Assembly (NCBI GenBank): GCA_963733905.1 | Contig: CAVTEU010000018.1 | Location: 124,001 to 188,000, forward strand | Reading direction: 5' to 3' | DNA: 64,000 nucleotides | From: DATADW01 sp963733905 | GTDB lineage: Bacteria; Actinomycetota; Acidimicrobiia; Spongiisociales; DATADW01 | In this document: positions 27,134 to 36,231 of the stretch, piece after piece | Numbering within the stretch: position 1 is the first letter of the stretch | Layout: every line of letters begins with the position of its first letter | Program-made: the position numbers and the translations under genes | The notes under the pieces: model-generated | What the model saw: the letters and a program-made list of their open reading frames with translations, nothing else | Databases searched by the model: none | What the model was told of the DNA's origin: nothing

Positions 27134-28966
27134 TCACTCCACGGTGACGGTCTTGGCCAGGTTCCTCGGCTTGTCCACGTCGAGGCCGTTCTGGGTGGCG
27201 ACCCAGTAGGCGAGCAGCTGGAGCGGGACGACGGCACTGACAGGACTGATCAGCTCGGGTGCCGGCGGGACCCAGAGGACCTCGTCGGCCACCCGGGCGC
27301 CCTCCTCGTCGCCCTCGTTGAGCACCATGACGATCGTCCCGTTGCGGGCCCGCATCTCATGCATGTTGGAGAGCGTCTTCGCCCGGACATGGCCGCCCGT
27401 GGCCACTCCGACCACGATGACGTCCTTCTCGATCAGGGCGATGGGACCGTGCTTCATCTCTCCGGCGGCGTAGGCCTCGGCACGGACGTATGCGATCTCC
27501 TTGAGCTTGAGCGCCCCTTCCATCGCGACCGGGTAGGCGGCACCCCTACCGAGGAAGAAGAAGTCGCGCAGCCCCTCGAACCGGGCGGCGAGTGACTCCA
27601 CCTCGGAGTTGCGCCGCAGCGCCTCCTCGACCTGGCGGGGCAGCGAGCGCAGGGCGTTGACCATGACGCCGATCGTCCCCGGGTCGAGTGTCCCCCGCTC
27701 CTGTGCCAGGTAGAGGGCGAGCAGCTGCATCGCCACCAGTTGGGTGGTGAACGTCTTGGTGGCGGCAACCCCGATCTCCGGCCCCGCCCGGGTGTAGAGG
27801 ACGGCATGCGACTCCCGAGCCAGCGAAGAATCGACCACATTGCTCACCCCGACCACGGTCGAGCCCTGGGCGAGGGCGTAGCGGGTGGCGGCGAGCGTGT
27901 CGGCGGTTTCCCCCGACTGGCTGATCCCGATGACGAGGGTCCGGTCGTCGAGCACCGGGTCGCGGTAGCGGAACTCCGATGCGATGTCGGTCTCGACGGG
28001 CATCCGGGTCCACCGCTCGATGGCGTACTTGGCCATCAGGGCGGCGTGATACGACGTCCCGCAGGCGACCACGAACACCTTGTCGAAACCGCGCAGCTGA
28101 TCCCGATCGAGGGCGAGCTCGTCGAGGTGGATGCGCCCCAGGGTGTCGACCCTGCCGGCGAGGGTGTCGGCGATCGCCTTGGGCTGCTCGTGGATCTCCT
28201 TGAGCATGAAGTCCCGGTAACCGCCCTTCTCGGCGGCCTCGAGGTCCCACTCCACGGTGCGGGTCTCGGGAGTCACCTTCTCGCCCATCGAGGTCGGTCA
28301 CCTCCACCGAATCCGGCCTCACCTCGACGACACGGTCATCGTCGATCACGACCATGTTCCGGGTGAAAGAGAGGAAGGCGGGGATGTCCGATGCGAGGAA
28401 GTTCTCTCCATCGCCCAACGCCCACGACCAGCGGGCTCCCCCGTCGGGCGCCCACGACCACCTGGGGCTCGTCGCGCCGCACCACCGCCAAGGCGAGGGC
28501 GCCCTCCGTCTTCTCCATCGCCCGCCGCACCGCTTCGGCGAGTGGAAGCTCCGGCCATCTCCTCGATGAGGTGCGCCACCACCTCGGTGTCGGTGTCGGA
28601 GCTGAAGACGTGGCCCCGGGAAATGAGGTCATCCTTGAGCTCGAGCCAGTTCTCGATGATCCCGTTGTGTGCCACCGCCACCTGTTGGGCGCAGTCACCG
28701 TGGGGATGTGCGTTGCGTGTGGTTGGGGCACCGTGGGTAGCCCACCTGGTGTGCCCGATGCCGGTGCTTCCCTCGGCGCCGCCTGTCACCTCGACGGCAT
28801 CCACCAGATCGGCGACCCGGCCGGCGCGTCGCACCACAGCCAGGACGTCACCGTCGTGGATTGCCAGCCCTGCCGAGTCGTAGCCCCGATACTCCAGGCG
28901 CTCCAGCCCGGAGACAAGGACGTCGATAGCGGGCCGCGGCCCTACATAGCCGACTATGCCGCACAT
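27134..28966 (-). CDS. glmS: Glutamine-fructose-6-phosphate aminotransferase (frameshifted)
   Basis: Start ATG at 28966 after GGAAGGAG gives MCGIVGYVGPRPAIDVLVSG with the nucleophile Cys2, then RLEYRGYDSAGLAIHDG and STGIGHTRWATHGAPTTRN. The isomerase half has the SIS motifs ISQSGETADTLAATRYALA and YAAGEMKHGPIALIEKDVIV and ends KPRNLAKTVTVE. Three one-base insertions between 28570 and 28270 disturb the interdomain region; repaired length is about 609 residues. First step of UDP-GlcNAc synthesis; glmM lies upstream across a 580-base hairpin-rich gap. Confidence 0.93.
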
Positions 28967-29290
28967 GCGGTCAGCTCCTTCCCGTGTCCCGCGTCTCTGG
29001 GTAACGGCCCGAGAGGCGCAATGCTTTAGACCGGGACGGACGCTGGCTGCCGGCGATTGCGCCGGCGCCTCCACATCGGAGCGGTCTCTGTCCCCGGTGT
29101 CGCCACCGGACTTTGCTCCGCCCCGTCACGACCGTGGAAGGCCGAGAGGGCATCCGCCGAGTGGTTCGATACTCCCTCTTCCTCGTCACCCACTAATGGG
29201 GCCAGGCGCTGGGCTGAAATCGTCCCGGTCGGCTTGTCGAGCGTCACCCTACCTGGAAACCCCCCATATTCCATGGGTCGGTGAGACCCA

Positions 29291-29318
29291 ACGGCGGACG
29301 GCGGACGGCAGACGGCAG
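29291..29318. repeat. Heptamer array (ACGGCRG)4
   Basis: Four exact-length units: ACGGCGG, ACGGCGG, ACGGCAG, ACGGCAG, in the glmM-glmS gap. Confidence 0.85.
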
Positions 29319-29366
29319 ACCGGCGGCAGCCAACCCGAAAGAGTCATGCTGGGCTTTGGGGGGTGC

Positions 29367-29397
29367 CCGAGGGGGTGGCTCCTGCCAGCCCCCTCGG
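29367..29397. other. Strong GC-rich hairpin
   Basis: CCGAGGGGGTGGC pairs with GCCAGCCCCCTCGG with a single bulged G around TCCT. No T run follows. Confidence 0.55.
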
Positions 29398-29439
29398 CCT
29401 GGTCGGGCTGGCGTGTACAGGCCGACCAGCAGAATGAGC

Positions 29440-29515
29440 GCGGCCGAAGGCCGCACGATTACTGATATGCACGGGGGCGAAGCCGCCGTGCAACCGCAGC
29501 GTCGGCCGAAGGCCG
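29440..29515. repeat. Repeated GGCC-GAA-GGCC hairpins
   Basis: GCGGCCGAAGGCCGCACGAT at 29440-29459 and the near-identical CGGCCGAAGGCCGCACGATT from 29503 are direct repeats that each fold into a five- or six-base stem with a GAA loop. A third hairpin with the same loop, at 29470-29490, lies between them. Confidence 0.7.
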
Positions 29516-29527
29516 CACGATTGACCT

Positions 29528-29549
29528 GCTCGGCGGCCTGCCGCCGAGC
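29528..29549. terminator. Perfect 10-bp hairpin at the end of glmM
   Basis: GCTCGGCGGC and GCCGCCGAGC pair around a two-base loop and touch the last base of the glmM stop codon. It lacks a T tail, so it may be a factor-dependent or 3'-end-protecting hairpin. Confidence 0.5.
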
Positions 29550-30895
29550 TACCCCAGTTCGGTGGAAACCACCGAGGCGAGGTCCTCGGCGATGGCTCGG
29601 GCGGTCGCCTCGTCGGATGCCTCGACCATCACCCGGGCCAGGGGCTCGGTGCCCGAGGCGCGCACCAGGATCCTCCCGTCGTAGCCGAGTTGCTCCTCGG
29701 CGCGTCGCACCGCCGCCCAGACAGCATCGGCCTCGCCCAACCGATCCCGGTCGACGACACGCACGTTCAACAGCACCTGGGGAAACTCGGTGATCGCCTC
29801 CTTGCGGAGGGTGCGCAGCTCGATCCCGGTGGCGGCGACCACCTCGAGGAGCAGCATTCCGGTGAGCAACCCGTCGCCGGTACGCGCCAACTCCGAGAAG
29901 ATCACATGCCCCGACTGCTCGCCACCGAGCACCGCCCGGCGAGCGCGCATCTCCTCCATCACATAGCGGTCGCCCACCTGGGTCTCGACCACCTCGATCC
30001 CGTTCGCCTGCATCGCCTTGCGGAACCCGAGGTTGGCCATGACGGTCGTGACCACCGTGGCCGGGTCCAGCCGCTTGGTCGCAGCCCAATGGCGGGCGAT
30101 GACCGCCATGACGACGTCACCGTTGGCGGGCACCCCGTCCTCGTCGACCGCGATGAGCCTGTCGGCGTCGCCGTCGAAAGCCAGTCCGATCCTGCCGTCG
30201 ACCCGGGCGGAGAGGAACTCGGGGTGGGTGGCGCCGCAGCCGAGATTGATGTTGAACCCGTCGGGCTCGGCGGCGAGCAACTCCACCTCGTGCTCCCAGC
30301 CTTTCGAACAGCAGCGGCGCCGCTCTGTGCGCCGCGCCGTTGGCGCAGTCGAGCACCACCGGCAGCCCATCGAATCGCATCTGGGCCTGTCCGACGAGAT
30401 GGTCCACGTAGATCTCGACGGCATCGTCGCAGGTCGGCTCTCATCCCGACCCCTATGCCGGGGAGACGGTCGCCTTGCTCACCCGACCTCAACAGCCGCT
30501 CGATCTCCTCCTCTTGGGCGTCGCTCAGCTTGGAGCCATCGGTCGCCGAGCAGCTTTATCCCGTTGTCCTCGGCAGGGTTGTGCGACGCCGAGACCACCG
30601 CGCCCATGGCGGCACCGGTGGCAGCGGTGAGATGGGCGATCCCTCCCGAGGTGAGCACGTTGACGTCGACCGTGTCGATGCCGGCTGAGTGCAGGCCGGC
30701 TTGGAAGGCCGCCGAGAGCATGTCGCCCGACCGCCGCGTATCGCGGCCGACGAGGACCGGGCCCCTGTCGAGCACCTCGGCTGCCGCCCGGCCCAAGGCA
30801 AGCGCCAGATCAGCGGTCAGCTCGGTGTTGGCGACGCCACGGATCCCGTCGGTCCCGAAGAAACGGGAGGCTCCGCCGAAGTCGCTCGAGGGCAC
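29549..30895 (-). CDS. glmM: Phosphoglucosamine mutase (frameshifted)
   Basis: Starts at 30895 with RFFGTDGIRGVANTELTADL, the family N terminus. The phosphoserine loop is VVSASHNPAEDNGIKLLG, the metal loop is IGLAFDGDADRLIAVDED, and the C terminus holds VLGGEQSGHVIFSELARTGD and VRASGTEPLARVMVEASDEA. It converts glucosamine-6-phosphate to the 1-phosphate. Several frame changes lie between 30560 and 30290. The start is 11 bases after the rpsI stop, continuing the rplM-rpsI-glmM order usual for actinobacteria. Confidence 0.92.
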
Positions 30896-30906
30896 CGGTC
30901 GGTGGC

Positions 30907-31299
30907 CTACCGCTTGGTGTACTGCGGCGCCCTGCGGGCCTTCCTCAACCCGTACTTCTTGCGCTCGACGCGCCTGGCATCACGGGTGAGAAAACCGCCA
31001 CGCTTCAGTACCGGGCGCAACTCGGGGTCGTAATCCACGAGGGCTCGGGCGATCCCGAGCCTGAGGGCATCCGCCTGGCCGGTGGTGCCGCCGCCCTCGA
31101 GCGTCGCTTGGACGTCGAAACGGCCGATCACCTGCGCCACCTGGAGCGGTTCCATGACCCGGATGCGCTGTGCCATCGTCGGAAAGAAGTTCTCCAGCGC
31201 CCGGCCGTTGAGGACGAACTGGCCGGAGCCGTCGTAGAGACGGACACGGGCCACCGACTCCTTGCGGCGACCGGTGGCCTGGACGAGGGGCTGGACCAT
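30907..31299 (-). CDS. rpsI: 30S ribosomal protein S9
   Basis: 130 residues, intact, ending with the basic C-terminal tail RRVERKKYGLRKARRAPQYT plus KR that reaches towards P-site tRNA. Family segments QATGRRKESVARVRLYDG and TTGQADALRLGIARALVDYD are present. The start ATG at 31299 shares its A with the rplM stop (TGATG), so L13 and S9 are translationally coupled as in most bacteria. Confidence 0.96.
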   Translation of the reverse strand: MVQPLVQATGRRKESVARVRLYDGSGQFVLNGRALENFFPTMAQRIRVMEPLQVAQVIGRFDVQATLEGGGTTGQADALRLGIARALVDYDPELRPVLKRGGFLTRDARRVERKKYGLRKARRAPQYTKR

Positions 31300-31764
31300 C
31301 AGGCTTCCACCTTTCGCAGGTCGACGGCATAGGGCTGGGGGCGCTGGGCCTGGTGCGGATGCTCGGGGCCGGCGTAGACCTTGAGCTTGCGGAGCATCGC
31401 CCTGCCCAGCCGATTCTTGGGGAGCATCCCCCGCACAGCCCGCTCGATCACCGCCTCGGGACGTCGTTTGATCAGTCGCTCGAACGACTCCTCGCGCAGA
31501 CCGCCCGGGTAACCCGAGTGGCGGTAGTAGATCTTCGTTCTGGCTCTTACCCGAGGTCACCGCCACCTTGGCGGCGTTGAGCACGATCACGAAGTCGCCG
31601 GTGTCCACATGAGCGGCGAACTGGGGCTTGTGCTTGCCCCGGAGCAGTCGGGCGATCTCGGTGGCGAGACGGCCAAGGGGGAGGTCGGCAGCGTCGATCT
31701 CGTGCCAGACGCGCTCCACCTCGCCGGGGCGTGGCGAATAGGTGGATTGCAGCTTCGGCTTCAT
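31299..31764 (-). CDS. rplM: 50S ribosomal protein L13 (frameshifted)
   Basis: N-terminal part: RVWHEIDAADLPLGRLATEI and KPQFAAHVDTGDFVIVLNAA. Deleting one G near 31541 joins TSGKSQN to KIYYRHSGYPGGL, which aligns without gaps to the conserved L13 loop, and then RAVRGMLPKNRLGRAMLRKL. 154 residues after repair. ATG at 31764. First gene of the rplM-rpsI pair. Confidence 0.95.
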
Positions 31765-31825
31765 GGAGAACCTTCGGGTCTCGCGCAGGAGAGCCCGCCG
31801 GACGGCGAGCAGCGATGATGCTAGA

Positions 31826-32575
31826 TCAGCCCGGCCACCATCGCCAATCGCACCACCGCCCGACTACAGCGCAAACTCGACTCGGTCGAAGTAGGTCGGC
31901 CACGCTCCCCACAACGCCAACCCAGGGTTGGTAGCTACCCACAGGGTCGTCTCCAACCCTGGGTTGGTGGAGACCGAGCGGGTCCACCAGGTAGACCCGA
32001 CCCAGCCCGGCGGCGGAGGCGCCGCCTATGTCGTGGTGCGGTGAGTCGCCGATGTACACGGTGGAGGCAGCCGGCACTCCGAGCCTGTCGAGGGCGATGG
32101 CAAAGATCCGTGGATCTGGCTTCGAGACGCCGACCACGTGGGAATCCACAACCGTCTCGAACAACCCGTCGAAGCCGGCCGTCATCAACTCCTCGTCGAC
32201 CGTCCCGTCGGAGTTGGAGACGACTGCGACCCGAATGCCCCTAGCGGCGAGAAGGCGCACGGCTTCCACCGCCCCCGGAAGCGGGTGGTGCCACAACCAG
32301 CGCCCTCCATCCACCGCCTCGATGACGGGAACGGTGGCGTCGATGCCGCACAGGTCGAGAAAGCGGTGGATCCACCATTCCCAATGGACATCGTCTCCTG
32401 CGGATAGATGGTCGGAGAACTCGGCCATGGCCCGGTAGTGCGCCGCGGTGACGACGTCCTGTTCAGGTACGGCGACCCCCAACGGCGCGAGGCGTTCCGC
32501 CAGGGTGCCGGCATCGATCACGACGAGCGTGCCGCCGGCGTCGAACAGCACCGCCTCGGGGCGGTCGTCACTCAT
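31826..32575 (-). CDS. HAD-superfamily hydrolase
   Basis: Four HAD motifs in order: AVLFDAGGTLVVIDA (motif I, with the nucleophile Asp; the second Asp is replaced by Gly as in some HAD-IA members), VAVVSNSDGTVD (II), VGVSKPDPRIFAIA (III) and VYIGDSPHHDIGGA (IV). About 249 residues. It is likely a phosphatase for a small metabolite; the substrate is unknown. The start ATG at 32575 overlaps the truA stop by eight bases. The last 40 residues come from a stretch with two 15-base palindromes and end in an odd Trp-rich tail, so the real stop may be earlier. Confidence 0.78.
   Translation of the reverse strand: MSDDRPEAVLFDAGGTLVVIDAGTLAERLAPLGVAVPEQDVVTAAHYRAMAEFSDHLSAGDDVHWEWWIHRFLDLCGIDATVPVIEAVDGGRWLWHHPLPGAVEAVRLLAARGIRVAVVSNSDGTVDEELMTAGFDGLFETVVDSHVVGVSKPDPRIFAIALDRLGVPAASTVYIGDSPHHDIGGASAAGLGRVYLVDPLGLHQPRVGDDPVGSYQPWVGVVGSVADLLRPSRVCAVVGRWCDWRWWPG
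31917..31967. repeat. Two 15-base palindromes in the HAD gene 3' end
   Basis: CCAACCCAGGGTTGG at 31917-31931 and CCAACCCTGGGTTGG at 31953-31967 differ only in the central base, and their starts are 36 bases apart. They lie inside the reading frame (residues around HQPRVGD and YQPWVGV). Confidence 0.75.
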
Positions 32576-33321
32576 TGGGCCACTCCCAGTATCCGACCTG
32601 CCAGAGGGTGAGCCCATGAGGAGGTGCCACCCGGCGAGCCGCCGAGCGGTCTCGCTTCTCGATGATGTCCGGGACCGCGGCGGGGTCCACCCGGCCCCTT
32701 CCCACCTCCGTCGAGAGCCCGGCGACCGATCGGACCATCTGATGGCAGAACGAGTTGGCGGCGATGGCGAGAACGGCGACCTGGTCGTCGCCCATCATCC
32801 AACCTGCCTCGAGTACCCGTCGCCGGGCGGTGCCTCCCGGGGGGACCCGGCAGAAACGAGGCGAAGTCGTGCTCGCCGACCAGATGGCGAACCGCGGCGT
32901 CCATCGCGACCACATCGAGCCGAGCGGGATAGTGCCATGTGGTCGCCGCTCGGAACGGGTCGGGGGTCTCGGCGGTGAGAACCAGGTAACGGTAGGAGCG
33001 CCAACATGCCGAGAAGCGAGCGTGGAAGCCGTCCTCGACCAACCGACAGGATGCCACCGCCACTTCGGGCCCGAGCAGGCTGTTGAGCCCGTTGACCACT
33101 TTGGATTCCTGCACCTGCTCGGGCAACTCGAAGCTCGCCACCTGAGCCCGGGCATGGACCCCGGCGTCGGTCCTCCCCGCTACCGCCAGAGTCGCTTTGT
33201 GTCCGGTGATCCGGTGGAGCGCACTTTCCAACTCGCCCTGGATGGTCTTGACGCTCGGCTGCGCCGCCCAACCATGAAAGCCACCGCCCAGGTAGGCGAG
33301 GTCGAGCCGGTAGGTGACCAA
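32568..33321 (-). CDS. truA: tRNA pseudouridine synthase A (frameshifted)
   Basis: The protein begins TYRLDLAYLGGGFHGWAAQP and has the catalytic Asp in LAVAGRTDAGVHARAQVASF. After removing one base near 32845 it continues to IAANSFCHQMVRSVAGLSTE, the second conserved region, and ends VGYWEWPNE. 250 residues repaired. It makes pseudouridine at tRNA positions 38-40. It lies downstream of the rplQ/rpoA cluster, as in many actinobacteria, but here coaA and a YIP1-like gene intervene. Confidence 0.93.
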
Positions 33322-33328
33322 GGCGAGC

Positions 33329-33856
33329 TCAGAACGGCCCGCCGGGGAGCAGCAACGAGATGCCGAACCAGACGGCGAACCCGAGCAGCGTGGTCAGCCA
33401 TGCCTGCTGACGAGGCAGCTCCATGGTCTGCTCCACCGCAACCTCCAGCACCACCAGGAACCAGGCCCAGAGCAGGAGGAAGACGAAGAGTCGCCAAGCC
33501 CACCAAGCCCAATCAGCGAGATGACGAACAGAACCGGGCCGAGCAGGAGGAGAGGGGCGTGGGCGAAGCCGGTGGAGGCAAGCAGCTTCTGGAAGTCGGC
33601 CCTTCCCCCGAAAACGCGGCTCCCCATCAGAAAGACGGCAAAGGTGAGAACCACCCAACTGAACAACGACAGGATCACCGTTTGGACCAGCAGGAACAGA
33701 TTGAACGCGCCCGCCACGCGCCATGGCGCCGGCTCCCCACAGGGTGGCGTACAGCGCCACGACCAACAGCGCATTGGCCACTGCCGACCCGTCGAAGTAG
33801 AGCTCGGTGTAGACCGATCGATCCAGGCGGGCGGCGCGGGCCGCTTGTTTGATCAT
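33329..33856 (-). CDS. YIP1-like integral membrane protein (frameshifted)
   Basis: The repaired protein starts MIKQAARAARLDRSVYTELY and has about five membrane helices (ANALLVVALYATLWGAGA, FLLVQTVILSLFSWVVLTF, HAPLLLLGPVLFVISLIGLG, RLFVFLLLWAWFLVVLEVAV, TLLGFAVWFGISLLLPGG). The order of helices and the FDGSAVANALLV start resemble the YIP1/DUF1282 family, whose bacterial role is unknown. Frame changes near 33725 and 33505. It lies seven bases upstream of truA and 44 downstream of coaA. Confidence 0.6.
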   Translation of the reverse strand: MIKQAARAARLDRSVYTELYFDGSAVANALLVVALYATLWGAGAMARGGRVQSVPAGPNGDPVVVQLGGSHLCRLSDGEPRFRGKGRLPEAACLHRLRPRPSPPARPGSVRHLADWAWWAWRLFVFLLLWAWFLVVLEVAVEQTMELPRQQAWLTTLLGFAVWFGISLLLPGGPF

Positions 33857-33900
33857 GGGTCGCACAGGATAGGAGTCGTCGGGCTGCAGCCCGCCGGCGG

Positions 33901-34823
33901 TCAGAGTCGGCGCAACCTCACACCGACGACCGAGTGGTCGGCGCGCCTTCTCCAGGATGAGCCGGGCGCGCTCCTTGGTCGGTGCGATGTTCTCCACCAG
34001 ATTGCGCCCATTGATGTCGCGCCAGATCTGCTCGGCGGTCTCCCTTGCTTCGTCGTCACCGAGGCTGCTCCAGCGGTGGAAGTAGGAGCCGGGGTCCTGG
34101 AATGCGGTGCTGCGCAGCGTGAGGAAGCGCTCCACATACCACTCCGCCACATGACGCTCGTCGGCATCGACGTAGATCGAGAAGTCGAACAGATCGGAGA
34201 CGAACAACCGATCACCCTCGCCCGCTTGGAGGACGTTGAGCCCCTCGACGATGAGCACATCGGGACGGTCGACTACCTGGGATGCGCCGGGGACGATGTC
34301 GTAGCTGTGGTGCGAATACACGGGTGCCTCCACCACGGCGGCGCCGGACTTGACCTCTGACAGGAACGAGACGATCCGCCTCCGGTCATAGCTCTCGGGA
34401 AACCCCTTGCGATCCATCAGGCCACGGGCGGACAGCATGGCGTTGGGGTAGAGGAACCCATCGGTTGCGATCAGGTCGACGTGACGGTGCGACTCCCCGT
34501 GGCGGAGGAGAGCCTGGAGAATCCGTGCCGTGGTCGATTTGCCCACGGCCACCGAGCCGGCGACCCCGATGACGAACGGGACCCTCTGTGCCGGGTTGCC
34601 GAGAAAGGTGTCGGTGACCCGGAAGAGCTCCTGGCTGGCGGTCACGTGGAGGCTGAGCAGTCGGGCGAGCGGGACATAGATGTCCGCCACCTCGTCGAGC
34701 GACACCCGCTCGTTGATCCCCCGCAGCTCATCGAGATCAGCCTCGGTGAGGGTGAGAGGTGAGCTCTCCCGCAGGCCGCGCCCACTGGGCTCGCGTGAAG
34801 TCGAGAAAGAGGTCTTCGGTATT
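33901..34823 (-). CDS. coaA: Type I pantothenate kinase
   Basis: Walker A is VIGVAGSVAVGKSTTARILQ; KGFPESYDRRRIVSFLSEVK, VYSHHSYDIVPGASQVVDRP and VLIVEGLNVLQAGEGDRLFV are the CoaA hallmarks, and the end RLILEKGADHSVVGVRLRRL matches the family. It phosphorylates pantothenate, the first step of CoA synthesis, and is normally feedback-inhibited by CoA. The homologous N terminus (DLFLDFTRAQWARLRESS, with one frame change near 34785) reaches about 34823, where no ATG, GTG or TTG exists; a heptamer array sits exactly there. A GTG at 34705 would remove about 40 conserved residues. A frame change near 33935 is also needed. Confidence 0.88.
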
Positions 34824-34891
34824 GAGTATTGGGTATTGAGTAATGGGTGGCTGGTATTGGTGCCAGTACTAAGTACTAAGTACTAAGTACT
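34821..34891. repeat. Double heptamer array (ATTGRGT)4 and (AAGTACT)3
   Basis: ATTGAGT, ATTGGGT, ATTGAGT, AATGGGT, then two diverged units, then CAGTACT and three exact AAGTACT units. All share a 7-base register. The array lies between coaA and rplQ. Confidence 0.85.
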
Positions 34892-34896
34892 TGCTA

Positions 34897-34915
34897 GTCT
34901 GAGCGTAGCTCAGAC
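34897..34915. other. Hairpin containing the rplQ stop codon
   Basis: GTCTGAGC and GCTCAGAC pair perfectly around a GTA loop. The stop codon of rplQ (34910-34912) is inside the arm, and the heptamer array starts five bases further on. Confidence 0.7.
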
Positions 34916-35260
34916 CAGCTCAATGACCGCCATCTCCGCGTTGTCACCGCGCCGCGGTCCGGTCCGGACGATCCTGGTGTAGCCGCCCGGTCGGCCGGCG
35001 TACTTGGGAGCTACTTCGTCGAACAACTTGGTCACCACCTCGGTGTCCTGGATCACGGAGAGCACCTGGCGCCTGGCGTGGAGCGTTCCCAGCCGTGCCT
35101 TGGTGATGAGCTTTTCGGTCACCGGCCGGACCGCCTTGGCGCGCGTCACTGTGGTGGTCAGCTTGCCATCCCAGATCAGCGACGAGGCCAGGTTGGCCAG
35201 GATCGCCTTCTCGTGGGAGGCGCTGCCTCCGAGGCGCGGTCCCTTGCGGGGGGTGGGCAT
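34910..35260 (-). CDS. rplQ: 50S ribosomal protein L17
   Basis: 116 residues, intact: MPTPRKGPRLGGSASHEKAI, ANLASSLIWDGKLTTTVTRA and YTRIVRTGPRRGDNAEMAVI. Shares its first base with the rpoA stop (TGATG). Last gene of the alpha-operon run. L17 lies near the peptide exit tunnel. Confidence 0.96.
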   Translation of the reverse strand: MPTPRKGPRLGGSASHEKAILANLASSLIWDGKLTTTVTRAKAVRPVTEKLITKARLGTLHARRQVLSVIQDTEVVTKLFDEVAPKYAGRPGGYTRIVRTGPRRGDNAEMAVIELV

Positions 35261-36203
35261 CAGCCGCGCACCTCGTTGGAGCTGGTGAGGCTGAGCCCCA
35301 ACTCGTCGAGCTTGGCGATTACCTCTTCCAGGCTCTTCTGCCCGAAGTTGGTGATGTTGAGCAGGTCGTCCGGGGTTCGCTCGATGAGCTCGCGGACAGT
35401 CTTGATCTGGGCGCGGCGCAGGCAGTTGCGCGGCCGCTCGGAGAGATCGAGCGCCTCGATGGGAAGCTCCAGGTCGGGCGAGCCCGACTCGGTGGGTGCC
35501 ACCTCGCCCAACTCGAGACCGACTCCGGTGCCGAGGTCGGCGAACAACCCGAGCAACTCGCGGAGCGTCTTCCCGCCGAGGACACCGCTTCGCCGGGATT
35601 GATCGCCCCGTTGGTCTCTACGTCGAGCACGAGACGGTCGAAGTTGGTCATCTGCCCCACCTGGGTGCTCTCCACCCGGTAGGCGACGGTCTTCACCGGC
35701 GAGAAGATGGAGTCGATGGGGATGATCCCGATGGCGTCAGCCGACTTGTTGCGATCGGCGCTCCGGTATCCGACACCCGGACCGACGGTGAGCTCCATCT
35801 CGAACCTGGCGTTGGCCGAGAGGGTCGCGATGTGGAGGTCGCCGTTGACGATCTCGACCCCGGCCGGAACCTTGAGCTGGCTGGCGGTGACATCGCCTGG
35901 CCCCTTCGCCGAGAGGTAGAGCGTGTGGGTGTCGGTGTCCTGGAGGCGGACCACGATCTGCTTGACGTTGAGGATGATGTCGACCACGTCCTCGACTACA
36001 CCGGGGACGGTCGAGAACTCGTGTTGCACCCCTTCGATCTGGAGCGAGGTCACCGCGGCTCCGGGGATCCGGGAGAGAAGGGTGCGGCGCAGGGTGTTGC
36101 CCAGCGTGTAGCCGAAACCCGGCTCCAGCGGCTCCACCAGGAACCTGGAGCGATAGTCGGAGACAGGCTGCTCTTCGATCTGCGGTCGTTGGACGATCAG
36201 CAC
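35260..36203 (-). CDS. rpoA: DNA-directed RNA polymerase subunit alpha (frameshifted)
   Basis: GTG start at 36203. N-terminal assembly domain: FLVEPLEPGFGYTLGNTLRR, then RIPGAAVTSLQIEGVQHEFS. One base is missing near 35581 (before AAGACGCTCCGCGAG); adding it joins the linker to the C-terminal domain LDLSERPRNCLRRAQIKTVR with ELIERTPDDLLNITNFGQKS, which contacts UP elements and activators. 314 residues repaired. Lies between rpsD and rplQ as usual. Confidence 0.95.
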
Positions 36204-36231
36204 TGGGAGTCCCTTTCGGGTGGGAGTGGGG

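Larger units (their letters stand above)
28967..29548. other. 582-base gap between glmM and glmS: no gene, several hairpins and a heptamer array
   Basis: No reading frame here has family similarity or a convincing ribosome site. The stretch holds the ACGGCRG array at 29291-29318, a strong hairpin at 29367-29397, two GGCC-GAA-GGCC hairpins at 29440-29454 and 29503-29515, a near-perfect nine-base stem with a GAA loop at 29470-29490, and the glmM-terminal hairpin at 29528-29549. A glmS promoter should lie in it, but I see no clear hexamers. Confidence 0.7.

Noticed and set aside
28967..29548. glmS ribozyme upstream of glmS
   Set aside because: No match to the conserved glmS ribozyme core could be recognised; only simple hairpins are visible.
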